From an uncultured Clostridia bacterium (GTDB taxonomy: Bacteria; Bacillota; Clostridia; TANB77; CAG-508), in the NCBI GenBank assembly GCA_944391755.1, contig CALXUT010000008.1, positions 1 to 52,591 of the forward strand: 52,591 nucleotides of DNA. Direction: 5' to 3'. Shown one piece after another: positions 44,807 to 51,269 of the stretch. Position 1 is the stretch's first letter, and every line of letters begins with the position of its first letter. The translations under genes were made by a program, and so were the position numbers. Under the pieces are notes generated by a model. That model had not been told where the DNA came from. It did not search any database and saw only the letters and a program-made list of their open reading frames with translations.

Positions 44807-45484
44807 ATGGAAGATATCAGAAAAAAATTATTGGAATTACAAGATGTAAAATATAAAGAATTTCATAGTGGATTATGTCCCAATGTAGACAAAATCATAG
44901 GTGTTAGAGTACCACAACTAAAAGAACTTGCAAAACAAATTGTAAAAGAGGATTACAAAGAATTTTTGATTCATGTAAAGGATGAATATTATGAAGAGTT
45001 GGCTTTACATGGATTAGTAATAGGATATGCAAAAATGAGTATAGAAGATACATTTGACTATTTAAAAAAATTTGTACCTAAAATCAATAGTTGGGCAGTA
45101 TGTGATGTAACATGTGCAAATTTAAAAATTACTAAAAAATATAGAAAAGAAATGTGGGAGTTTTTAGAAACATATATACACTCTAACAAAGAATACGAAA
45201 TCAGATTTGCAGTTGTCATGTATCTAAATTATTATTTAGATGACGAATACATTGCTGAAATTCTAAAAAGAATAGATAAAGTAGAAAATAAAGAATATTA
45301 TGTACAAATGGCAATTGCTTGGTTAATTTCATTTGCTTATATTAAACAAAAAGATAAAACGATAAAATATTTAGAGAAAAATCATTTGGACAAGTTTACA
45401 CAAAATAAAGCCATACAAAAAATACGTGAATCTTATAGAGTGCCAAAAGAAGAAAAAGAAGATTTATTAAAATACAAAAAATAG
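44807..45484 (+). CDS. AlkD-like DNA alkylation repair protein
   Basis: HEAT-like repeat DNA glycosylase family that excises alkylated purines. 225 residues. Family features: V-R-V-P-Q-L-K-E-L-A-K near residue 31, E-E-L-A-L-H-G-L-V-I-G-Y-A, I-N-S-W-A-V-C-D (a family hallmark), and tandem helices. It starts one base after the SufB-like stop, so belongs to the same operon. Ends at a terminator. Confidence 0.88.
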   Translation: MEDIRKKLLELQDVKYKEFHSGLCPNVDKIIGVRVPQLKELAKQIVKEDYKEFLIHVKDEYYEELALHGLVIGYAKMSIEDTFDYLKKFVPKINSWAVCDVTCANLKITKKYRKEMWEFLETYIHSNKEYEIRFAVVMYLNYYLDDEYIAEILKRIDKVENKEYYVQMAIAWLISFAYIKQKDKTIKYLEKNHLDKFTQNKAIQKIRESYRVPKEEKEDLLKYKK

Positions 45485-45512
45485 TTCTGGTAATATACTA
45501 GAACTATTTTTT
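45480..45512. terminator. Terminator of the SUF-AlkD operon
   Basis: 9-bp stem AATAGTTCT / AGAACTATT followed by a T-run. It can also serve the convergent minus-strand gene. Confidence 0.75.
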
Positions 45513-45522
45513 GTACATGAAT

Positions 45523-45759
45523 TTAATCCTGTTCAACATCTTTGAATATATCGTCTTGGAAAAACTCAGTTAATGTAATACCAAATCCTTCACATATATG
45601 AAGCAAAGTATCCAATTTAATTAATTCCGTTCTTTTACTCATAAATGCAGCAAGCGTTGACATTGGTACTCCTGAAGATTTGAATAAAGCCCAAAGACTC
45701 ATATTCTTTTGGCGCTGATAGAAACGAATTCTATCTCTCACAGCATCTGATAAATACAT
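45523..45759 (-). CDS. XRE/Cro-type helix-turn-helix regulator
   Basis: 78 residues, nearly all one HTH domain: R-I-R-F-Y-Q-R-Q-K-N-M-S-L-W-A-L, S-S-G-V-P-M-S-T-L-A-A-F-M, then L-D-T-L-L-H-I-C-E-G-F-G-I-T-L-T-E-F-F. Very similar to small regulators common in Clostridia. GAGGTGATTTT precedes the start. It is divergent from the truncated deacetylase gene and lies just outside the presumed mobile element. Confidence 0.87.
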   Translation of the reverse strand: MYLSDAVRDRIRFYQRQKNMSLWALFKSSGVPMSTLAAFMSKRTELIKLDTLLHICEGFGITLTEFFQDDIFKDVEQD

Positions 45760-45924
45760 AAAATCACCTCGTTGAAATTGATATAATTGAAGTATAGCAA
45801 GAAATTTCTTAAATATAGTGTGCCTAAATAGACTAAGAAATATACATTTTAAAAAAAATGCAAATTTATTCTAAAAAATAAAATCCTGCATAAAATTAAC
45901 TATCTAGAAATTTGGAGGAAAACT

Positions 45925-46119
45925 ATGTTTTTTGTTTTTAGTAAAGAAAAGATTCAAACATATCTTGTATCCATACTAACAGTAGCCGTATTAATTGGAA
46001 TAGCAAATATAGAATCTGTAAAAACCATAACAACCTCTGTAACAGAAAAATCTTTACCTATCTATAATGTTCAAACAGAAGAAAAGAAAGTAGCATTAAC
46101 CATGAATTGTGCATGGTAA
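45925..46119 (+). pseudogene. Sporulation polysaccharide deacetylase (PdaB-type), truncated after the signal anchor
   Basis: 64 residues: a start M-F-F-V-F-S-K-E-K-I, a membrane helix, then L-P-I-Y-N-V-Q-T-E-E-K-K-V-A-L-T-M-N-C-A-W and a stop. In clostridial PdaB-type proteins L-P-I-Y-x-V...K-V-A-L-T-F-D-C-A-W continues with G-A-D-D and the catalytic NodB domain, all missing here. The RBS TTGGAGG is intact. The break is exactly after the tryptophan; next comes AT-rich sequence with a broken RepA_N gene, so a mobile element appears inserted. The 3' half may lie beyond the window. Confidence 0.75.
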
Positions 46120-46183
46120 CAATTGCTTTTGTGATAGAAATTGAAAAAAGAATAGAAATCAAGTTATTTTAGGATTTAAAGAA

Positions 46184-46209
46184 AATTGCTAATTTTAAAG
46201 TTAGTGATT
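46184..46209 (+). terminator. Hairpin at the left end of the element
   Basis: AATTGCTAA / TTAGTGATT (9 bp, two wobbles), 8-nt loop, then C-TTTTT. A terminator for transcripts reading in from the deacetylase fragment. Confidence 0.55.
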
Positions 46210-46270
46210 CTTTTTGTTTTGAAAGATTAGAAATTGTAAGAGCATAATTTCAAAAAAAAAGAGGTGAATA

Positions 46271-46663
46271 TTGAAATACATAAATATAAATCAAGAATTA
46301 AAATTTAAGTTCTGTCAAGTATCAAGAAAATTTTATATACAGAACCATATAAATCGATTTTGTGTACTTTATCACAGTTAACATATATTTATAATGGATA
46401 GATTAAATTTATCAAGAATGAATAATAAATTAGATGAACAAAGAAATATATATGTTTTTATAACTAGAAAAGAAATGGGAGAATTTCTGAAATCAAGTAG
46501 TAAGACAGTAATAAAAGTTTTAGGAAACTAGAAAATGAAAACAAAGTATTGGAATTTTTACAACCAAATAAAATATATAAAAATAATATAAATAAAAGTT
46601 ATAGTACGAAAAGAGACTATAGTAATTCTGATTGGAAAAGCTTATATGCAAATAAATTTTAGA
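46271..46663 (+). pseudogene. RepA_N-type replication initiator remnant
   Basis: Start TTG 46271 after GAGGTGA. In-frame translation gives K-F-C-Q-V-S-R-K-F-Y, then a TAA at 46379-46381, then the same frame: M-D-R-L-N-L-S-R-M-N-N and Y-V-F-I-T-R-K-E-M-G-E-F-L-K-S-S-S-K-T-V-I-K-V. A one-base loss (GTTTTAGG for expected GTTTTTAGG near 46517-46523) shifts the frame, after which R-K-L-E-N-E-N and P-N-K-I-Y-K continue to a stop near 46663. This order is the N-terminal domain of RepA_N plasmid/ICE replication proteins. At least two lesions, and the C-terminal part is gone. Confidence 0.7.
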
Positions 46664-46691
46664 AATTATATTATTTTTTTTTACTTAAAAA

Positions 46692-46714
46692 TGCGATATA
46701 CATTAGATATCGCA
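46692..46714. repeat. Inverted repeat upstream of the four-gene cassette
   Basis: TGCGATAT and ATATCGCA around a 7-nt centre. No T-run on the plus strand. Could be an operator, a recombination site, or a terminator for minus-strand transcription. A partial echo, ATTGCGAAATG, occurs about 20 bases on. Confidence 0.4.
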
Positions 46715-46773
46715 AAAATATAGAGGACATTGCGAAATGAACATTGTAAAAAAGCTCAAAATGAAAGAAATTT

Positions 46774-46802
46774 TTGACAAAAATGTAAAAATGTGGTAAA
46801 AT
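46774..46802 (+). promoter_or_regulatory. Promoter of the four-gene cassette
   Basis: TTGACA at 46774-46779, 17-bp spacer, TAAAAT at 46797-46802, about 30 nt before the first ATG. A near-consensus sigma-A promoter. Confidence 0.75.
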
Positions 46803-46832
46803 ATAAGCTAAAGTTGTATTTATGGAGAAAAA

Positions 46833-48245
46833 ATGAAAATAGATAATGAAGAATTAAGTAGGTTATATCAAGAAGAAAGTGGAAAGTTATTATTAGGGCT
46901 AAATAGTGATAGATTTAATCAATATGTTCAAATTATTAATAATACAAGACCATATAGGCAAGTTATCGATTCAATTCCGCCAGATTTAAGTAATCTAGAA
47001 AAAGCATATTATATATATAATAAATTAGGAATTCTATTATATGAAAATAACAGTTTAGTATATAACCACATTGAAAATTTAGGTATGTATTATTCCACAA
47101 TAAGACATAATGGGATTGGCAATTGTAGGCAAATGAGTGAACTATATGTTACAATGCTTACTATATCTAATGTTATTGAAAAATTTTACTTGACAAGAAA
47201 GCCAGTAGGAGTTGAAGAACTGGATTTAAGACATATTGATGCAATTATTCAAGTTGATGGTAAATTATATATGACCGATATTATAAGAGATACAGTAAAT
47301 ATGAGAGCTGGAATTAAGAATATGAGATTTGGCTATATAGATACTGCTGAAAAGAGAATACATGAGCTTATTAAATTCATTAATGCAAACAGGACTATTA
47401 AAGCAGAACAAAAAAATAAATTAATAGAACTTATTAAACAGAAAAAATTTGAAGAATTCATAATATATGTTGGTGAACTTGAAAAAGAATATGCAACTGA
47501 TTTAGGTCTGGAGTTTTTGAAAAGAAAATTACCTAAAATAGAATTTGCTTCCCAAATAAAAGAACAAATAGGAGAATTGACAGAAGTTCCTAGAAGTGCT
47601 GAAGATGGTCAAATATCGATAGATTATTTAGATAAAAAACTCCATCTTACAAGAAATTATAATGATATAGGATTCCCTTTTTATTTGAAACTAGGAAAAT
47701 ACCATTATTTCGAAGAAATTTTAGATGAGGCTTTTATACCGCAAATGGCTAATAATGATTCATATATAAGGAGAGGCTGGAGTTATAGTAATAATATTTT
47801 ACCTAGTAATTCTCTAGATGAAAATATGGAATTAGATATAGATATCATTCTGGACTTTTTTTCTAAAGTTGCACCTGAAATGGATTCTGAAATATGTTTA
47901 AAATATTTAAAATATGTTTTATGGAAGATTTATTCTACAAGAGATTACAATGGAAGAACCTTAGATAAAGAATGGATAAATAAAAATATTAAACTATATA
48001 AAACAATAAAAGAAAGCGACATAGAGAATAATAGCACTGCATTTCCGATGCAAACAATGATAGTTGTAAGAAAAAGTGAAGTACAGAAACAAAAATATAT
48101 TTTCTATAAAATGGAAGAAGGGATGAAACATAAAAAAGTGCCATATAGAGAGATGATTGAAGAAATGAAAGGTGAAAAAACTAAAATTTGCTCAAAGTTT
48201 TCCACTACAAAGAGAAAAGATTTTGTTGAAGAATTAGAAATATAA
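46833..48245 (+). CDS. Transglutaminase-like (papain-fold) protein, cassette gene 1
   Basis: 470 residues, soluble, family not recognised. A transglutaminase-like triad can be read: Cys98 in G-I-G-N-C-R-Q-M, His134 in L-R-H-I-D-A-I-I-Q-V-D-G-K-L-Y-M, and Asp149 in M-T-D-I. The spacing H-x7-D-G-x-x-Y-x-x-x-D mirrors the core of bacterial transglutaminase-like cysteine proteins. The rest (residues 160-470) is alpha-helical then mixed, with no known domain. ATG 46833 follows TATGGAG. First of four tightly spaced genes; may be a peptidase, an acyl transferase, or an amide-forming enzyme. Confidence 0.72.
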   Translation: MKIDNEELSRLYQEESGKLLLGLNSDRFNQYVQIINNTRPYRQVIDSIPPDLSNLEKAYYIYNKLGILLYENNSLVYNHIENLGMYYSTIRHNGIGNCRQMSELYVTMLTISNVIEKFYLTRKPVGVEELDLRHIDAIIQVDGKLYMTDIIRDTVNMRAGIKNMRFGYIDTAEKRIHELIKFINANRTIKAEQKNKLIELIKQKKFEEFIIYVGELEKEYATDLGLEFLKRKLPKIEFASQIKEQIGELTEVPRSAEDGQISIDYLDKKLHLTRNYNDIGFPFYLKLGKYHYFEEILDEAFIPQMANNDSYIRRGWSYSNNILPSNSLDENMELDIDIILDFFSKVAPEMDSEICLKYLKYVLWKIYSTRDYNGRTLDKEWINKNIKLYKTIKESDIENNSTAFPMQTMIVVRKSEVQKQKYIFYKMEEGMKHKKVPYREMIEEMKGEKTKICSKFSTTKRKDFVEELEI

Positions 48246-48269
48246 TATTTTGAGAAAAGGAAAATAAAA

Positions 48270-49265
48270 GTGTTTGAAATAAGTAATTATTATAAAAAAA
48301 TTTCTATAAAAATACCAGCTAGATTGCATCTTGATGTTATGAATATTCAAAAACTGCATGAAGGAAAAGTCGGTGGTGGAGGGATAGGAATTGCTATAAA
48401 ATGTAATTTATCTATATCTGTTGAAGTTATAAGAACTGAAAAAGATATTATAGAATCAATTAAACCTAATTTAGTTAAATTTTATCTCGATTTAATTAGA
48501 AAATATTTAAATATAGATAAAAAATTTCATGTTATTTGCAAAGCTGATAAAGAACTAAAGGCTCATGGGGGAATGGGATCAAATGCTTTAATACAACTGG
48601 GAATTGTATATTCTATAAATAGTTTATTTAATAATCCGCTAAATGACATTCAGTTGCTAGATTTTCTTCATCAAAACTATTATGAAGATGATAAAGGAAT
48701 AGTTACTAATAAGGTTTTTTGCTCAGGAGTAGCTCATAATACATTGTTGTATGGTGGAGTTTGTTTTGTATCAGAAGATGGAGAAATAATATATCATAAA
48801 GAATTACCAAACGATGTTAAAGTTGGACTGATAAATGTTAATTTAGACGAAATTTTCGAAAGAGAAAATATTGATAAAGACGAATTAATAGTAAAGCTTA
48901 GAAAAGAAAGAGATAGAAAAGAAGGCTTAAAGAATAAAGAAAATATTATAAAAGAAATAATGATAAGGGATTTAAAAAATAATAAATATAAAGCCTTTAT
49001 AAATGGTATGAAAATGTTTTCAAAAGAAGATGATTCCGTAGCATTAAGCAAAAATTGCAAAATAAATAACTTAAGATATGAAAGTTTTTGTGAAATAATT
49101 GAGAATATAGGTAATACATTTGTTAGAATATCTAGTAATTCGCCATACATATATATAATTACGAATGAACTAGAGAAAATTAAAGAAAAGTGTAGAGAGT
49201 ATGGGATTTATATTAAGGAATATGAAATATCTAATAAGGGGATTGAAATCATTGAAAGGATATAA
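48270..49265 (+). CDS. GHMP-superfamily protein, beta-RFAP-synthase-like, cassette gene 2
   Basis: 331 residues, GTG start after GAGAAAAGG. The N-terminal I-P-A-R-L-H-L-D-V-M-N and G-G-G-G-I-G-I-A-I (35-43), the glycine-rich loop H-G-G-M-G-S-N-A-L-I-Q-L (99-110), and F-C-S-G-V-A-H-N-T-L-L-Y-G-G near 150-163 match the layout of beta-ribofuranosylaminobenzene 5'-phosphate synthase, a GHMP fold enzyme of archaeal methanopterin synthesis that uses PRPP. The A-R-L-H start is typical of that subfamily rather than of sugar kinases. Could instead be a small-molecule kinase. No methanopterin genes are nearby. Confidence 0.7.
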   Translation: MFEISNYYKKISIKIPARLHLDVMNIQKLHEGKVGGGGIGIAIKCNLSISVEVIRTEKDIIESIKPNLVKFYLDLIRKYLNIDKKFHVICKADKELKAHGGMGSNALIQLGIVYSINSLFNNPLNDIQLLDFLHQNYYEDDKGIVTNKVFCSGVAHNTLLYGGVCFVSEDGEIIYHKELPNDVKVGLINVNLDEIFERENIDKDELIVKLRKERDRKEGLKNKENIIKEIMIRDLKNNKYKAFINGMKMFSKEDDSVALSKNCKINNLRYESFCEIIENIGNTFVRISSNSPYIYIITNELEKIKEKCREYGIYIKEYEISNKGIEIIERI

Positions 49266-49268
49266 AAA

Positions 49269-49826
49269 GTGAAAAGTGGAAAAATCATAATAATATTAGG
49301 AGTATCTGCTTCAGGTAAAACTTACTATAAAGAGAGTTTAACTAAAAAATTTAATTTATATCTGTTAAGAAGAGTAATAACCAGACCAAAAAGAAAAAAT
49401 GAAAATAACAGTATAGATATTAATGTATCTAAAGAACAATTTAAAATAATGAAGAAAAGAAAAGCCTTTTTTATTTTTACAAAGATTAACAAAGATTATT
49501 ATGGTTATTTAAAAGAAGATTTACAAATAATTGAGGATGGAATAAATGCTATAGGTGATTGTTATTATAAATTAATAAAAAAATTAAGAAAAATTATGAA
49601 AGATAGGCTTATTATAATATGTTTACAACCTTATAATTTAGAAAAAACGATAGAAAAAATAGTAAGAGAAAGAGATGATTATAAAAAAAGAGTAAAAGAT
49701 GCTAAAAAAGAGTATAAGTTTTATAAGAAGAATAAAGATAAAATAGATTTTATGGTTTATACAGATTATTCTACAAAAACAGACGAAAAAGTTAATGAAA
49801 TAATGAATAAAATTTTAAGAGATTAG
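49269..49826 (+). CDS. P-loop kinase, guanylate-kinase/PhnN-like, cassette gene 3
   Basis: 185 residues, GTG start 3 nt after gene 2. Walker A G-V-S-A-S-G-K-T (11-18) and an R-R-V-I-T-R-P-K-R segment that resembles the phosphate-binding region of guanylate kinase (S-V-T-T-R). The later lid part is lysine-rich (about residues 130-155) and diverged. It is much more diverged than housekeeping Gmk, and PhnN (ribose 1,5-bisphosphokinase, giving PRPP) shares this fold. Substrate unknown; PRPP formation is an inference from the neighbouring RFAP-like gene. Confidence 0.68.
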   Translation: MKSGKIIIILGVSASGKTYYKESLTKKFNLYLLRRVITRPKRKNENNSIDINVSKEQFKIMKKRKAFFIFTKINKDYYGYLKEDLQIIEDGINAIGDCYYKLIKKLRKIMKDRLIIICLQPYNLEKTIEKIVRERDDYKKRVKDAKKEYKFYKKNKDKIDFMVYTDYSTKTDEKVNEIMNKILRD

Positions 49827-49837
49827 AAAGGAAAATT

Positions 49838-50716
49838 ATGAGTGCAGAATTAATCGAATTTTATGCTAAAGATGGTGTCATATTAAATGGATATATAATT
49901 AAAAATAAAAAGAAAACAAAGACTCTTTTAATTGAAATTCATGGTATGACAAGTAATTGTTTTAAAAAGAGAGAAAGAGTAATATCAGAAGCAGCTAAAG
50001 TAGCTAATATAGATAGTATATGTATAAATACAAGAGGAAGTGAAATATCAAGATATATTAAGAATTTAAAAGGAGAGAAAATGCTAGCTGGAACAGCATT
50101 TGAAGATATAGAAGAATCATATTATGATATATTAGGAATAATTGAATATGCTCTAAAATTGGGATATACATCGATATATTTACAAGGGCATAGTTTAGGA
50201 GCAACAAAGATAGTTTATTCATATATAAAAATGCTAGAGAATAATATTAAAGAAATAAATAACATAAAAGGTATTTTGTTATTATCTTTAGTAGATATAC
50301 CAGAAGTGTTTAGAATTTGTTCTTGTGAAAAATTCTTACCATTTGCAGAAGAAAAGGAAAAAGAAGGGAAAATATTAACATTAATGCCAGAAGAAGCGTT
50401 TATTCATCCGATTTCTGTAAAAACATATCTAAAATATACTAAATATAATAAAAATATTGACTTTGCGCAGTATAATAAAAAGGATTATAAGTTTGAAGAA
50501 ATTAATAGGATTAAAATTCCTATTTTTATGAGATGGGGAAATAATAAAGAATTGGTTAGTTTAAAGACAGAGGAACTTGTAGAATTAATGAATATTGCTA
50601 TAAAAAATAAAAAAACTGACATAAATTATATTGAAGGTGCTAACCATACTTATACGGATAAAGAAGATATTTTAGCTAATGAAATAGTGAATTTTATAAA
50701 AAAGTTAGATAAATAA
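49838..50716 (+). CDS. Alpha/beta hydrolase, cassette gene 4
   Basis: 292 residues. Oxyanion segment I-H-G-M-T (34-38), nucleophile elbow G-H-S-L-G with Ser119, and a C-terminal His270 in G-A-N-H-T-Y. The usual acid position (G-x-x-D) reads W-G-N-N-K-E, so the acid is uncertain. AAAGGAAAATT precedes the ATG. No signal peptide. Possibly an esterase, thioesterase or acyl transferase. Last gene of the cassette; a strong inverted repeat follows at 50819. Confidence 0.8.
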   Translation: MSAELIEFYAKDGVILNGYIIKNKKKTKTLLIEIHGMTSNCFKKRERVISEAAKVANIDSICINTRGSEISRYIKNLKGEKMLAGTAFEDIEESYYDILGIIEYALKLGYTSIYLQGHSLGATKIVYSYIKMLENNIKEINNIKGILLLSLVDIPEVFRICSCEKFLPFAEEKEKEGKILTLMPEEAFIHPISVKTYLKYTKYNKNIDFAQYNKKDYKFEEINRIKIPIFMRWGNNKELVSLKTEELVELMNIAIKNKKTDINYIEGANHTYTDKEDILANEIVNFIKKLDK

Positions 50717-50818
50717 ATCTTTTTCTACGGTATAATTAAAAACTAAATGATGAAATTGACAAAAGTATTAACAAATTAAAATATTAAGAATATAATAATG
50801 AAAAAAGAAATAAAAGAA

Positions 50819-50844
50819 GTATAATAGGAATTTATCTATTATAC
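50819..50844. terminator. Hairpin after the four-gene cassette
   Basis: Perfect 9-bp stem GTATAATAG / CTATTATAC, 8-nt loop, flanked by GAA and AGTTTC. Likely cassette terminator, though the T-run is interrupted. Confidence 0.5.
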
Positions 50845-50883
50845 AGTTTCTTTATTACATGAATTTGTTTGCCAAAAGTTACA

Positions 50884-50913
50884 TAGTACAATATATATTG
50901 ATATTGTATAGTA
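50884..50913. repeat. AT-rich inverted repeat in the spacer before the recombinase
   Basis: TAGTACAATAT and ATATTGTATAGTA pair with a short centre (mismatch at two positions). Between the cassette and the recombinase. Could be a recombinase-related site; nothing proves it. Otherwise, bases 50717-51089 hold no gene that I can support. Confidence 0.35.
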
Positions 50914-50961
50914 TATTTACGTAATAAAACCGTGATACAAAATTTAACCAAAATAAAATCG

Positions 50962-50990
50962 GAGTTTAGCGAAAAAGCTAGACTCTTTTT
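50962..50990 (+). terminator. Terminator-like hairpin before the recombinase region
   Basis: GAGTTTAGC / GCTAGACTC stem with a 6-nt loop, followed by TTTTT. Similar hairpins occur in Gram-positive conjugative elements. Confidence 0.6.
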
Positions 50991-51089
50991 GTGTTGTTTA
51001 AATGCAGATATAAATGAAATATTTTATCTACTTTTTGGAGTAATAAATTAAATGTTAGGACATATACATTTAAAAAGAAAGAGGTGGAA

Positions 51090-51230
51090 ATGAATGTTAC
51101 GCGAACTTTTTTACACGAAGGAAAAACATTGCAAGAAATGATGGAAATATTATTACCAATTTACATCCAAGAAAAGACTTGCAATATAAAAGAAGAGTTA
51201 GAATTCAGGCAACAAAAAATTCTAAAATAA
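51090..51230 (+). CDS. 46-residue ORF upstream of the serine recombinase
   Basis: Too short for standard ORF calling, but has a strong RBS (AAAGAGGTGGAA) and starts M-N-V-T-R-T-F. It continues H-E-G-K-T-L-Q-E-M-M-E-I-L-L-P-I-Y-I-Q-E. Clostridial mobile elements often carry a very similar small protein just before the large serine recombinase. Function unknown. Confidence 0.65.
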   Translation: MNVTRTFLHEGKTLQEMMEILLPIYIQEKTCNIKEELEFRQQKILK

Positions 51231-51269
51231 CTTGTTATCTAAAAAAATGAGGGGAAGGGATGAAAGAAA

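Noticed and set aside
46833..50716. Four-gene cassette considered as a standard toxin-antitoxin or restriction system
   Set aside because: No small antitoxin-like partner, no methyltransferase, nuclease or DNA-binding domain is visible.
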